A stretch of DNA of 64,000 bases from Schlesneria paludicola DSM 18645. GTDB lineage: Bacteria > Planctomycetota > Planctomycetia > Planctomycetales > Planctomycetaceae. Made by a program: the position numbers and the translations under genes. Shown here piece by piece: positions 19,696 to 29,695 of this stretch. How positions within the stretch are numbered: the first letter of the stretch is position 1; each line of letters begins with the position of its first letter. A model generated the notes under the pieces. The model ran no database searches. It was given only the letters and a program-made list of their open reading frames with translations, and was not told the DNA's origin. Where the stretch lies: the NCBI RefSeq assembly GCF_000255655.1, contig NZ_JH636435.1, positions 1,767,214 to 1,831,213 on the forward strand, given 5' to 3'.

Positions 19696-20142
19696 ATGAA
19701 GCGCAAGAGCATGGAAGGAGCCGAGTGCCCAGTGGCCCGATCCCTGGACCTGATCGGCGACTGGTGGACATTGCTGCTCGTGCGCGATGCGTTTGACGGC
19801 ATACGCCGCTTCAGTGAGTTCCAACACAGCCTCGGGATCTCGAAGGGCATCCTTGCTGCCCGACTAAGGGCCCTCCAGGAGGCCGGCATCCTGCAGCCGG
19901 TCGAGCCCGAGGACGGTGGTGCGTACCGCGAATATGTGTTGACACCAAAGGGACGCGACCTCTTCAACGTAATCGTCAGCCTAAGGCAGTGGGGAGAAGC
20001 CCATTGCTTCCAGCCTGACGAGGCACATTCGGTGCTCGTGGAGAAGTCGAGCGGCGAACCTGTTGGACCGCTTACGCTTCGAAATGCGAGAGGGCGCTCA
20101 CTCGATGCCTCCGCGACTGAAGTGCGCAAAGTCGGCGATTGA
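19696..20142 (+). CDS. HxlR family transcriptional regulator
   Basis: A 148-residue winged-helix protein with the HxlR core: CPVARSLDLIGDWWTLLLVRD (conserved Cys near the start), RFSEFQHSLGISKGILAARL and AYREYVLTPKGRDLF. Such proteins bind palindromes in divergent promoters and often respond to aldehydes or oxidants through the N-terminal cysteine. The ATG at 19696 follows AGGAG by 7 bases; the upstream ATG at 19669 lies inside the second operator half and is less likely. It probably controls the nitrilase-amidase-tautomerase unit and itself. Confidence 0.9.
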   Translation: MKRKSMEGAECPVARSLDLIGDWWTLLLVRDAFDGIRRFSEFQHSLGISKGILAARLRALQEAGILQPVEPEDGGAYREYVLTPKGRDLFNVIVSLRQWGEAHCFQPDEAHSVLVEKSSGEPVGPLTLRNARGRSLDASATEVRKVGD

Positions 20143-20417
20143 ACGGGGCAATAACTCGCATCGCTCAATGCTAAAAGCATGCTGATATTCGCGATATCGG
20201 GGAAACACGCAAATCGCTACGGCATTGATGTCATGCCACCCTTTTGTCCAATACCCGCTTGAATACATTGAGGCTTCTGAGCGAGAAACGAAATGTGCTG
20301 GCGGCAGAATCGAGATCAAGAAGCTCGTGTTCGATGGGAAAGATGGCCAAGCCCCGGGACGACATGGGCGCCGAAGCCGAGCAGTGAGGTGATTCCTGAA
20401 ATCCGTTACCATTTTCG
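20143..20417. other. intergenic, nothing recognised
   Basis: Stretch between the HxlR stop and the BlaI promoter. No gene, repeat or terminator is evident. Confidence 0.4.
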
Positions 20418-20446
20418 TTTACATTTGTAGCCGGCTTGGCTATCTA
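20418..20446 (+). promoter_or_regulatory. blaI-type promoter with BlaI box
   Basis: TACATTTGTA (20420-20429) is the TACA-N2-TGTA palindrome bound by BlaI/MecI repressors. It overlaps a -35 element TTTACA (20418-20423), 17 bases from a -10 TATCTA (20441-20446). Repressor binding would block this promoter, so autoregulation is expected. Confidence 0.7.
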
Positions 20447-20505
20447 TAAAAATGTCCGCTGAGCCAAAACATCGATCGCCGACTCCATCGCAAGGCCCTG
20501 CAGCA

Positions 20506-20946
20506 ATGAATTCCACGGAACGGAAAGACCTCTCAAAAGCGGAATGGAAGGTCATGAAGATCGTTTGGGAATTGCAGAAGGCGATGTCGCGCGAGGTCTA
20601 CACAATCGCTGGCCAACAATATTCCTGGGCGCCCGCAACCGTCAAAACCATTCTCAAACGTCTGACCACCAAGGGGTATATCTCAGCCACTCCCGTTGGG
20701 AATGGATTTGTCTATCGACCGATCCTCAGTGCCGCCACACTGCTGCAATCGGCCGCCGACAACTTGTTGACGAATGCCATCGAAGGGACGACGGGGCCAT
20801 TGCTCGTTCACATGGTCGAACAGTCTTCACTCAATGCAGACGATCTGGATTCATTGCAAAAGTTGATCGATGCAAAAAAGCAATCGCTGCAGCAGAGTGA
20901 CCACAAACCAAAGTCCAAGCGCACTCAACCGAGGTCACAATCATGA
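20506..20946 (+). CDS. BlaI/MecI/CopY family transcriptional repressor
   Basis: A winged-helix repressor of 146 residues from this start. LSKAEWKVMKIVWEL and AMSREVYTIAG followed by YSWAPATVKTILKRLTTKGYI match the BlaI DNA-binding domain. The C-terminal half is the dimerisation region cut by the partner protease. The frame also has an ATG at 20452, but the promoter's predicted transcript start is at about 20453, and the later ATG gives the usual short N-terminus. The stop overlaps the M56 gene start (ATGA), so the two are translationally coupled. Confidence 0.9.
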   Translation: MNSTERKDLSKAEWKVMKIVWELQKAMSREVYTIAGQQYSWAPATVKTILKRLTTKGYISATPVGNGFVYRPILSAATLLQSAADNLLTNAIEGTTGPLLVHMVEQSSLNADDLDSLQKLIDAKKQSLQQSDHKPKSKRTQPRSQS

Positions 20947-23900
20947 TCAACGGCCTGGTCAATCTGACGAATTCACTCAGTGATCAATGGATCTCGTGGG
21001 CCTTCGCAGGCCTGTTGGACACGACGGCTCTACTAATCCTGGTGAGCATTCTGTGGTGGACCATTCGACGACGTGCCTCACCGCAAGTGGGATACTGTCT
21101 GTTTCTACTTGTCCCACTGAAATTGTTGTTGCCAATCAGTGTTACCATTCCTGCCGTGGTCGCCCAGTACGTGCCTTCGGTTTGCGTTCCATCCTGGTTC
21201 GAATCGCGGACCGAAATCCATTCACCGGCGAATCCGCGATTGGCCGAAATGCCGCTCGACGGACCGTCGCCGCCCGAAGACCGTGATCCCGAGTCTGACC
21301 TCGCGGCGACATCCGCAGAACGACACATCGTTCTCGCGTCACCTGATCCATCGAGCCCATCGAACCTTGCGAAATCGCGACCAATTGTAGAACCATTCGC
21401 TTTCGAGGCCAAAGATACGGTCGCGATCGGCCCCCGACTTTCCGTCGCTGCATACGTCTTATTGTCCTGGTTCAGTTGCACTGCGTTTCTGTTGGGAAAA
21501 CTGTTCTCGACACAATGTCGATTTCGCAAGCGGCTGAATCAGCTTGAGACGGTCGAGGACTCGCGGCTAGGTTTAGATCTTCGCGAACTCTGCCGCCGAC
21601 AAGGTGTTTCCCGACCCGTTCGAGTGATCGTCAGCAACGAGGTTTCGGCACCGTCCGTCTGGGGAATCATTCGACCGACAATCATATTGCCCCGAGAAGT
21701 CATTTTGTCCTTGTCATCGCCGCAATTGCAATGGGTCCTGCTCCATGAACTGGCTCATATCCATCGCGCAGACCTATTGGTCGTTGCATGCCAACGATTG
21801 GTCGCCGCGATTCATTTTTTCAATCCGGCGATCTGGATCGCGAATCGAATGATTCATCGACTGCGCGAATATGTCTGCGATGATCTGGCGATTTTACGGA
21901 GTGAGGGATCGGCAATCGATTCGGGAGAAGCCTTTTTGTTGATCCTGCGTCAGGCTCGCCTGCGTCGGCACAATCTGAATGGAGCATTGGGCGTCTTCGG
22001 GCTGGATTCGCGAGCCGTCTGTTTTGCACGAGTTCACCGCTTGATGGATACGGATCGACCGATTCGGACGGGCCTGGACCACTTTTCGCTCTGCGGTTTA
22101 GTCTTGTTGGCATCCATCGCCTTGCCCCACATTCATGCCGCGCAAGAACAACAACCGGCGGCCGCGCCGAATCAATCGAAAGAACCGGCCAGCCCACGTG
22201 AAGGCGCTCAGAGTGACTCGCTCAAAACCGATCAGAAAAATCCAACCCCGGCCGTGCCCCTTGCCAGGGAGACCGGAGAATTTGAATTGACGCTCGTGGA
22301 CGCTGCAGGGAAGCCGATCCCAGACGCGACGCTCGAGATCCGCCTGAATCCTCCACCGACTGCGGCACAATTTCAACAAGGCCGGTTCATCAAAACCGAG
22401 GGCAAGAAGACGTTTGCTACGACGAATTCTGCGGGACGCCTGGCGATCACGTTCCCTCAGACTTCGACCAGTCTCGACATCAGGATTGTCACCCCTGGCT
22501 ATGCTCCCTACCGCGCCGCCTGGTCGGCCGAATCGGATACTCAGCAGGCTCCCGCAAAATTCCAAGCAGAACTCGATACGGGCTGGTCGGTGGGCGGCGT
22601 CATCGTTGACGAGGATGGAAATGCTCTCTCTGGAGCCCGAATCGAGACACGTGCCTCCTATAAGAACCGTCCCGACGTCTTCACTCGAACAACCATCGGG
22701 ACAATTGCGACGACTGATGAGGCGGGGAAATGGCGATTCGACAGCGTGCAAGAGCCAGTTGGCCTTCCTGTCGACATCGACCACCCTGACTTCATGCCGA
22801 TGAATGAAATATTCGCTCGTCGCGACAGTCGCACCGAGAACGGCCGCGAAATCACCGAAAGGAAAATTCGACTTCAGTGTGGCCTGACGGTGAGGGGAAA
22901 GGTCATCGATGAAAAAGGAAATCCCATCGTTCAGGCGCGGGTGTTTGCCAGGGTGGCTTCGTATCACATCCGGCAAGTGATGACCGAAACTGATGGAACC
23001 TACAAACTCCCTGGCTGCGCAACGAATACAACCAGAATTGTCGTCTTCGCTAACGGACGCGCCCCCGAGGCTAAAGATGTTTTGATCGAACCCGCGATGA
23101 CACCCGTCGACTTTCAAATGCAACCTGGGGCGAAAATCCGTGTGAAAATCCTGGACGAAGCGGACAAGCCCATCCCCATGGCTCATTTGATATTCCGCGG
23201 TTGGCGAGGGACTTCGTTCGGCTACTTTGAATTCGATCAGGTGAACCGCCACGCAGACGAACAAGGCATCTGGGAATGGGATGCGGCGCCCCTCGACGAA
23301 TTCCAGGCGGATATCTGTCGACCGAACGGACTGTGTTTGGCAAAGCAAACCTTGAAAGCTCGAGACGAAGAATACGTCTTTCGACTGCCGGCAGCACTGG
23401 TCGTTGTCGGCAAAGTCATTGATGCGGAAACGAAAACGCCGGTCAAAAGCTTTGTCGTGACGACGGGCAATCGCTTCGACAATGGGAGTGCCATTCCCAG
23501 CGATCGGTTGATTATTGGCCGAGCGAAGGGGAGCGACGGAAGCTATCGTATCGAACAAACCGAGGGGGTCGACGCTCGTCGGAACGTGAATTGGGTACAA
23601 GTCGAATCAAATGGGTATCGATTGTCGGATTGGCGCGAAGTCAAATTCGACCTGGTAGGAACCGCCTCCGTCGACTTTGAATTGACAAAGTCACAAAACG
23701 TTCCGGTGACTCCAATTGGGACGCCCATACCCAGCGACACGGTAAGTTCGTCGAACGCACTCACGTCAGAAGCAACCACAGCCATTTCGTTACCCGCTGG
23801 CTGCATCAGCGCACTAAAACACAATGTGGATGCACTCAAAGCATGTACACTCGCGTATTCGCAACACAGGGAATACGTGCCGCTACCGGAAGGCGAACGC

Positions 23901-24794
23901 GACAACCGTCCCACTCAAGGTGTCGATGGGTATACGGTCCTTGACGACGGACGCATTTATCATCGACGCATTTTCTCAAATCGCGCGGAACGAACTCGGA
24001 GCGACGGCACATTGAGGCCGAACTACGAGGAATACGCCTTTGACGGACAAGTCTTCTATCTTGGCTCACCGGGGCTGGGTCGCGGACATGTGACGAAGTT
24101 CCTGGGCGAAAATCGGGACAGCAAAGAAGCTCAGACCCTGACGGTTCACGTGTACTATTTGGAGGCGGCAGGCTTCCAGCTGCCCAGAAGCTTCGCGGAT
24201 TGGCGAACATCCACCTTGGATTCGTCGATCCTGAAAGCCGCGGCCGAAGGCAAGATCAATAAACTGACCGAAGAAGGTTCGATCCTGACATTGGAAATGG
24301 AAGTCCCCGATCAAACCGTGTTGATAGCGCGCAAAATCGATTTGGAAGCGATGAAGCGAGAGGCCGAAACAAGAGGAAGCCAACTGTTCAAGGACAATCA
24401 GTTCAAGTTGATTGACTTGTACCGCAAAGTCGCTGCACGCGAGCCTTGGCGAAAGACCGTGATCAAACTCGATCGTCAAAAAGGCTATGCCTTGCGGCAT
24501 CAGACAGACGAAACCCTGGACGGAAAGCGGATTCAAACGATTGACTGCGAAGAATTCGAGCATTTTCCTCAACAACAAATTTGGCTACCACGCCGATGCA
24601 TCGAGCGTGACTACACTCGCTCACCATTTTTTCTGCAAGACTTCACGGATGAACCGGAACTGACAACCCAAATCAAATTGGACTCAATTGCATTCACCAA
24701 GCCCGACGAGGTTTCATTCAAGATCGACTACGGCCCCGGCTCAAGAGTGACCGACCGCAGCCGACCAACCGCAGAACCAATTCCCAAGGACTAA
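20943..24794 (+). CDS. BlaR1-like M56 peptidase with carboxypeptidase-regulatory repeats
   Basis: A 1283-residue protein. The N-terminus (about 15-400) is a multi-spanning M56 membrane metalloprotease with the zinc motif H268-ELA-H272 (LLHELAHIHRADLL), as in BlaR1/MecR1. After a last membrane segment near residue 385 come several carboxypeptidase-regulatory-like (Ig-like) repeats, visible as VDAAGKPIPDATLEIRL, VDEDGNALSGARIE, IDEKGNPIVQARVF and LDEADKPIPMAHLIF. The final 330 residues are unassigned. There is no penicillin-binding sensor domain. It probably senses an envelope signal through the repeats and cleaves the coupled BlaI repressor. Confidence 0.9.
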   Translation: MINGLVNLTNSLSDQWISWAFAGLLDTTALLILVSILWWTIRRRASPQVGYCLFLLVPLKLLLPISVTIPAVVAQYVPSVCVPSWFESRTEIHSPANPRLAEMPLDGPSPPEDRDPESDLAATSAERHIVLASPDPSSPSNLAKSRPIVEPFAFEAKDTVAIGPRLSVAAYVLLSWFSCTAFLLGKLFSTQCRFRKRLNQLETVEDSRLGLDLRELCRRQGVSRPVRVIVSNEVSAPSVWGIIRPTIILPREVILSLSSPQLQWVLLHELAHIHRADLLVVACQRLVAAIHFFNPAIWIANRMIHRLREYVCDDLAILRSEGSAIDSGEAFLLILRQARLRRHNLNGALGVFGLDSRAVCFARVHRLMDTDRPIRTGLDHFSLCGLVLLASIALPHIHAAQEQQPAAAPNQSKEPASPREGAQSDSLKTDQKNPTPAVPLARETGEFELTLVDAAGKPIPDATLEIRLNPPPTAAQFQQGRFIKTEGKKTFATTNSAGRLAITFPQTSTSLDIRIVTPGYAPYRAAWSAESDTQQAPAKFQAELDTGWSVGGVIVDEDGNALSGARIETRASYKNRPDVFTRTTIGTIATTDEAGKWRFDSVQEPVGLPVDIDHPDFMPMNEIFARRDSRTENGREITERKIRLQCGLTVRGKVIDEKGNPIVQARVFARVASYHIRQVMTETDGTYKLPGCATNTTRIVVFANGRAPEAKDVLIEPAMTPVDFQMQPGAKIRVKILDEADKPIPMAHLIFRGWRGTSFGYFEFDQVNRHADEQGIWEWDAAPLDEFQADICRPNGLCLAKQTLKARDEEYVFRLPAALVVVGKVIDAETKTPVKSFVVTTGNRFDNGSAIPSDRLIIGRAKGSDGSYRIEQTEGVDARRNVNWVQVESNGYRLSDWREVKFDLVGTASVDFELTKSQNVPVTPIGTPIPSDTVSSSNALTSEATTAISLPAGCISALKHNVDALKACTLAYSQHREYVPLPEGERDNRPTQGVDGYTVLDDGRIYHRRIFSNRAERTRSDGTLRPNYEEYAFDGQVFYLGSPGLGRGHVTKFLGENRDSKEAQTLTVHVYYLEAAGFQLPRSFADWRTSTLDSSILKAAAEGKINKLTEEGSILTLEMEVPDQTVLIARKIDLEAMKREAETRGSQLFKDNQFKLIDLYRKVAAREPWRKTVIKLDRQKGYALRHQTDETLDGKRIQTIDCEEFEHFPQQQIWLPRRCIERDYTRSPFFLQDFTDEPELTTQIKLDSIAFTKPDEVSFKIDYGPGSRVTDRSRPTAEPIPKD

Positions 24795-25095
24795 GTCCAC
24801 CTGACGTGGCCTTCGCTTTTTGAGGACGGTCATTGAGGGAATGATTTATGGATGGTTTCACAGGAAACTGTGATCAACTACGGCAGCGCAGATCGGGGCG
24901 GCGCCCTCACTCAAGTACCGAATTCTGAAGACGCTGGCGCCAGAAAATCCGCCTTAAACGGAATTTGCGGAAATGTCGTTAAATTTTACGACAGCGACGG
25001 CCGATTCACTTCAAAGCGGACCGAAAGTCCGTCCATTCGCATCGCTCGCTCTCGAGGGGCATTCACGGACGACGTTCTATCCGTAGAGATTCAAT
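24795..25095. other. intergenic, no gene assigned
   Basis: A frame from 24852 to 25211 overlaps the porin start out of frame and has no recognisable similarity. Nothing else found. Confidence 0.4.
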
Positions 25096-26562
25096 GTGAG
25101 CCCCACCGATTCTCTTCGCTGCCAGTCCCTTTCCGCATTTGCATTTTTGCTTTGCGTCTCAGCCTCATTCGGAATTCTTTTCGCCCAAGAAGATTCATCC
25201 GGACGAGCTGACGGACCACTCACAGTCGCCGAAGGGATCGACCACGCCTGCAACGCGGTGGCATTGGCACCATTGGTGGACGAGTTCGAATCACACGAAG
25301 GCAACTTCGCGAGCGTATCCGAGCAAGATTCGTTCAGCGAGATTCCCCTCAAAGCGGTGTTCGATGATGGTTTTCGTCTCAAGTCAAAGGACGATCAGTT
25401 TCAACTCCGGATTCGAACGCTGTTACAACTCGACGGCAAAGTTTTCGCACCATCGGATCAAGAGCCAGCGCGAAGCGGTCTATATATCCCCCGTTTTCGA
25501 GTCTATTTCGAAGGTCAACTGACGGACCTGTTTGAATACGAATTGTCATTGCAACGAAGCGTCGAAGGCACATTCGACATTCTGGATGCAAATATTAACT
25601 TCGTTCGTGATGAAGAATTTCAGGTGCGACTGGGACGCGCTTTAGTGCCGTACAGCTATGCATGGTATGACCACCTTGAGCAGTACTACATCACACCCGA
25701 ACGAGGACTATTTGCGCTCAACTTTGGGCTCGCCCGCCAAGCGGGGTTGTTCGCCCACGGCAAGGTCTTCAATCAACAACTGCAGTACGCGATTGGCGCC
25801 GCGTTTGGGCAACTTTCCGGCCTCGCCGACACCAACACAACTCGCGACGCTGTCGGCTATTTGAACGCCAAGCCATATTTGCATTCCGAACAATTTTCAT
25901 GGCTCCGTTTTCTCAACATTGGTGGGTCGCTGGCAGTAGGACAACAGGCGTATGAGGCCGCACCGTTACCCTTAAGAACATCAATCCAGACATCGGAAAA
26001 CGATGAAGCAGCGCAAGGAGCTTCGTCAATTTTTCTAGAGTACACGACGGGCTCTGTCGCCAAGGGTGAACGACTACAAGGAGCCTTGCATGCGGCTCTC
26101 TATAGCGGCCCGTTTTCCATTGAAGCAGAATGTTACGCGGCTCGTTTTGGACTCGCTCCCAACTCCGCGTCATCTTCCGTGGGAATTCCAATTCTTGGTT
26201 ACGACGTGACGCTCGCCAGTTTCCTCACTGGAGAAACAGTTGAGGATCGCAAGACCGTTACCCCATTACGGCCGATGACGAAGGATGGACCAGGCCGCGG
26301 TGCGGTCGAAGTCTTTGGACGATACTCAAATCTAAAGATCGGCAGTGAAGTATTCTCGTCAGGGTTAGCGAACCCCAACGACTGGACGAACTCAGCCGGA
26401 ATCATGGATGTCGGAGTCAATTGGTATCTGACTCACTTCGTTCGCGTGACACTGGATTGGCAACATTCCATGTATGCAACTCCAGTTCTTCTTAACGAAC
26501 AGAAAGATTTGAGATCGAAGCACAACGATCTCTTTTGGGTGCGATGCCAGTTGTACTTCTGA
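25096..26562 (+). CDS. OprO/OprP-type porin
   Basis: A 488-residue outer-membrane barrel protein, start GTG at 25096. It has a signal peptide (hydrophobic 12-29, ending LFA-Q). The segments FQLRIRTLLQLDGKVF, IPRFRVYFEGQLTDLFEYEL and QVRLGRALVPYSYAWYDHLEQYY match the N-terminal strands of phosphate-selective porin O/P. The C-terminus ends in an aromatic residue (QLYF), as expected for barrel assembly. It probably allows diffusion of anions or other small solutes; phosphate specificity is not shown. No operon partner. Confidence 0.85.
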   Translation: MSPTDSLRCQSLSAFAFLLCVSASFGILFAQEDSSGRADGPLTVAEGIDHACNAVALAPLVDEFESHEGNFASVSEQDSFSEIPLKAVFDDGFRLKSKDDQFQLRIRTLLQLDGKVFAPSDQEPARSGLYIPRFRVYFEGQLTDLFEYELSLQRSVEGTFDILDANINFVRDEEFQVRLGRALVPYSYAWYDHLEQYYITPERGLFALNFGLARQAGLFAHGKVFNQQLQYAIGAAFGQLSGLADTNTTRDAVGYLNAKPYLHSEQFSWLRFLNIGGSLAVGQQAYEAAPLPLRTSIQTSENDEAAQGASSIFLEYTTGSVAKGERLQGALHAALYSGPFSIEAECYAARFGLAPNSASSSVGIPILGYDVTLASFLTGETVEDRKTVTPLRPMTKDGPGRGAVEVFGRYSNLKIGSEVFSSGLANPNDWTNSAGIMDVGVNWYLTHFVRVTLDWQHSMYATPVLLNEQKDLRSKHNDLFWVRCQLYF

Positions 26563-26811
26563 CGATGCGCGCCGGCTCAGACGCCGGGTCATCGACCGAT
26601 GACCAAGCCCGCCTCGCACGACCTTCTCATCCATTCGCCTGAGACATGGCCGGCAATCGCGGCAGCGTTGTCGAGGCATGGTTCAACGACGAATCAAATC
26701 AGCGCCTCGTTTCATTGTCAATTCGAAGTGGCGGGAGTTGAGGCTTCAGTTGACGTGACGGAAGAGTTCGCCATTTGTCATGACCACGTGGCAGAGAACA
26801 GCACTCGCATT

Positions 26812-27240
26812 CTAAGCTGTCGATCGTGGCTTGCTGAGCAAGAGCCAGATGGAAAGCAACGTCAGAGGCACGACGATCGACCAGTAGGGGATACGAAAAT
26901 CGACAGTCGTACTCTCGGATCGAACGCCATTGACAATCCGCATGACAGGAAAAGTTCGGCGCCCAAATCCAAATTGCAGAGAGTCCCATTCGTCGTCGTA
27001 GCCGAGTCCGCTCCCAGCACGATCAAGAATCGCCGACTCGTAGGCCATCGTCACAGGGGCGTCTGAGCCAGCGAAGCGAATAATGAAGACTCCACTGATT
27101 GAGATGACTTCCATTTCCGACTTCGTAAGAAAATCCCCAACGAGCGTACTTCGCACCCAGCCGCCCGCAAATACACAAGCCATCACCAGCGTCAGTATGC
27201 CGACCTTGCGCTTCCACCCTGTGAAGAACTCTCGCATCAT
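26812..27240 (-). CDS. small membrane protein of unknown function
   Basis: A protein of 142 residues from the ATG pair at 27240 (the frame is open to 27282). It begins MMREFFTGWKRKVGILTLVM, with a membrane segment near the N-terminus and a second at the C-terminus (IPYWSIVVPLTLLSIWLLL). The middle is a predicted periplasmic or cytosolic loop with YDDEWDSLQFGFGRR. Similar two-segment proteins starting with a W-x-R-K motif are common in planctomycetes. No function can be proposed. Confidence 0.65.
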   Translation of the reverse strand: MMREFFTGWKRKVGILTLVMACVFAGGWVRSTLVGDFLTKSEMEVISISGVFIIRFAGSDAPVTMAYESAILDRAGSGLGYDDEWDSLQFGFGRRTFPVMRIVNGVRSESTTVDFRIPYWSIVVPLTLLSIWLLLSKPRSTA

Positions 27241-27373
27241 CTGACTTTCATCATTCGTGACGATTCGTCTGTAGTCTGCCAATGCGCGCGGTGGGAAGCA
27301 AGCCTCATTCGAGGCGTGGTGCTCTGCTCAAGCCTGGCTGACAAATGAATCGCTGTGCCATGCCTTGGTGGAA

Positions 27374-27736
27374 TCATGATGGAACAGGAACCAGATGATT
27401 CCCCACGAGCACCAGGGAACGCGCGACTTGCATTGCGTCGCTGATGGACTCGTCCATCTTGATGTTATGGACATCCTGTGAAGCGACGTTCACATCGGCT
27501 CCGGCGTCTATCGCCAGTTGGATGGCATCGCTGGAGATGACGGGGTTCAGCTTTTGCAGTGCGGATTTGAGACGAGGCCAACGTATTACGTCACTGGTGG
27601 TTTCCCGCCCATGCGTTGAATTGGCACCACCGATTTTTTCGTAGAAGCAATTGGCACACGGCCAGCCCAATTCTTCAAATAGGGAAATGGCAGGCTGTTC
27701 CACCAAGGCGTTTTCGGAAAAGTCGGTGTTGGTCAT
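27374..27736 (-). pseudogene. N-terminal fragment of type I restriction subunit HsdR
   Basis: Residues from the ATG at 27736 read ISLFEELGWPCANCFYEKI, then GRETTSDVIRWPRLKSALQKLNP, the characteristic N-terminus of one HsdR group (usual ..LGRETT.EVVL..RLR.AL..LNP). Similarity ends after about 70 residues at AIQLAID, and the rest of the 120-residue frame is unrelated. The nuclease and helicase domains, and HsdM/HsdS, are absent. This is a decayed remnant of a restriction system. Confidence 0.75.
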
Positions 27737-28352
27737 GCATCGGCCTCGATTCGCGTTACGACCGGTTCGCATGCGGTTGTCGTGGCGTTGCTGCGACAGC
27801 CTGTTTTGCTTGAGACACTCGCTTGATCCCCAGAGCACGCTTCATGGAGTTTCTTCCGAGAAGACCGACCTCGTTGCAAAATTTGTAATCGAGAAACTTC
27901 TCTGAGACTCCCCAGAAAGTTTCAGGGCATGGTCGCCCCTATGGGGTTCATCACCACCCTTTTTCATATTCATCAACTCTGAAAAATCTGGCTGTATCGC
28001 AAAAAGCTCCCCTGAAAACGGAACTTCAAAAATGCGGCGGCTGAAAAAATGCCGGTGTGTAAGAGGTTGGCCCGATTCAAAATCGGCCAGTGAGTTTGGG
28101 AGTCAGAAACTGACGGTCACCCCGAAACAGGGTTCTCTCCTGAAGAGTGTGCATGCGGTTCTTCGACGACCACTTGGAATCCAATGGTCATTGCTGGATC
28201 GTCAAATCAGGGAAGGAGGCCCTCAACCGTTGTTGACCCGCTTCAGTGACCTTCGTAGAGCCAACGCTGATTATCGTCAGGTGTTTGTGGCCGCTCAAAA
28301 CTTTCAAACCTTCATCCGTGATCAAGGTGTTGTGGAGAAACAGTATGTGAAG
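27737..28352. other. intergenic, no gene recognised
   Basis: About 600 bases before the insertion sequence. A plus-strand frame (28032-28382) runs into the element but shows no similarity I can name. Confidence 0.4.
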
Positions 28353-28449
28353 TGGACCCCGTTTTTCGGACCACCGTCTTAGATAGAAAACGGAGTTTGG
28401 ATCGAGGATTATTGAGGCATCGTGTCGAGCAATTGAGCGGGAGACAACC

Positions 28450-28743
28450 GTGCCTCGGAGCAGACGTAAATTCGACGGACCATTTAAGGCGAAAGTTGCC
28501 TTGGATGCGATTCGTGGATTGAAGACGACGAGCGAATTGGTATCGATTCATAAAGTTCATGCGACGCAGATTGCACTTTGGAAAAAGCAGCTGTTGGAAG
28601 GAGCGATTTCGATTTTCGAGAGTCCTTCAGCGAGCAAGGCCACCACCGACGAACCGAGTTCCGCAGAGCTCTATGAACAAATCGGTCGACTGAAGGTTGA
28701 GCTCGATTGGCTCAAAAAAAAAGTGGCCGAGCACGGTGGCTGA
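28450..28743 (+). CDS. IS3-family transposase OrfA
   Basis: A 97-residue helix-turn-helix protein (start GTG with GGGAG upstream). The sequence RRKFDGPFKAKVALDAIRG and VHATQIALWKKQLLEGA is typical of IS3 orfA, with a leucine-zipper-like end (LYEQIGRLKVELDWLKKKVAE). A run of nine A bases near 28719-28727 is a likely programmed -1 frameshift site leading to orfB. The protein is intact, but the element cannot move without a full orfB. Confidence 0.85.
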   Translation: MPRSRRKFDGPFKAKVALDAIRGLKTTSELVSIHKVHATQIALWKKQLLEGAISIFESPSASKATTDEPSSAELYEQIGRLKVELDWLKKKVAEHGG

Positions 28744-29147
28744 ACGTCGGTCTTGGATTGATCCGAGCGATCGCTTCGTGAGCATTCGTCGGCAGTGCGC
28801 GCTGCTGGGCCTGCATCGCTCGAACGTGTATTACGAACCGGTCAGCGTGAGCGAAGAAGATCTTCGTTTGATGCGACTGATTGACGAGCAGTATCTCCAA
28901 CATCCGCATCTGGGCAGTCGCGGGATGGTGTCTCATCTGGCACGGCATGGTGAGTTGGTCAATCGCAAGAAAATACAGCGATTACTGAGAGAAATGGGGC
29001 TTAAGTCTCTTGCCCCGAGTCCTCGGACGACACAGCGAGCGGTCGGGCACAAGATCTACCCGTACCTTTTGCGAGATGTTGAGATCGTGCGTCCCAATCA
29101 GGTTTGGGCGTGTGACATCACGTTCGTCCCGATGCGTCGAGGGTACC
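28697..29147 (+). pseudogene. IS3-family transposase OrfB, truncated
   Basis: The frame following the slippery A-run reads SIRRQCALLGLHRSNVYYEP, LMRLIDEQYLQHPHLGSRGM and VRPNQVWACDITFVPMRRGY. These are the HTH_21 and start of the DDE integrase domain; only the first catalytic D (in ACDIT) is present. After MRRGY the sequence is unrelated, so the second D and E are lost. Confidence 0.85.
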
Positions 29148-29149
29148 CG

Positions 29150-29452
29150 TCAAAGCCAAAGACTGAACGACGATCACAAGGAAGACCTAGGGCGGCAGCA
29201 AGAATGGCTCTGAGGTCGTGATCGAAGGCGGCGGGCGACGGAGGAGGGTTTGCAAACAAATCTTTGATCAAATCCCACTGAGCATCTGTTAAAAAAGGCT
29301 TCGGGGCCGTCCTGGACCCTGTCGTATTCGGCGGCCGTCGCTGGGGCCAATGAGACAGGGACATAAGCATGTGAGTTGCTCCTTTCGCTCACATGGGTAC
29401 GCAAATTGCCTGCCATAGTATTTATTGCAAAAGTGGGTTTTGAAACTGCCTC
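29150..29452 (-). mobile_element. fragment of an IS5/IS4-type insertion sequence
   Basis: The minus strand starts with an end-like GAGGCAGTTTCAAAA (29438-29452) and encodes FLTDAQWDLIKDLFANPPPSP from an ATG at 29370. That is the opening of the DUF4096-type N-terminus of IS5-family transposases. Similarity ends there; the catalytic part is missing. It abuts the broken IS3 element. Confidence 0.7.
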
Positions 29453-29695
29453 TAGTCGTCAATCCGTGATTGGTCCGCTTAGTGGGTCAGGATCAGACGA
29501 ATAAAACCACGATCTATTTCAAAGCACACAATAAACCAAAAGAAACGTGGCTATCCACTCCTGCTTGTCGGCGGCCTTGATGGATTGGCCTTACGCCCGG
29601 TCCGCCGTTGAATCTTGTTGACAAGGAATGTCTCGTTACTCAAGATCGTTTGAGCATCAGGCTTCAGTCAGACCAATGAAAGGGAAGGGGAAAAA
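29453..29695. other. non-coding stretch before the basic protein gene
   Basis: No gene seen. It contains the purine-rich ribosome site of the next gene (AGGGAAGGGG at 29679-29692). Confidence 0.4.

Larger units (their letters stand above)
28353..29147 (+). mobile_element. IS3-family insertion sequence, truncated at its 3' side
   Basis: A left end beginning TGGACCCCGTTTTTCGG (28353) is followed by orfA and the first half of orfB. Homology stops abruptly at about 29147, where another element fragment begins. The right inverted repeat and the rest of the catalytic domain are missing. Confidence 0.8.

Noticed and set aside
22098..23600. A 500-codon open frame antisense to the BlaR1-like gene
   Set aside because: It lies entirely opposite the M56/carboxypeptidase-regulatory coding sequence and has no family resemblance, so it is a shadow.
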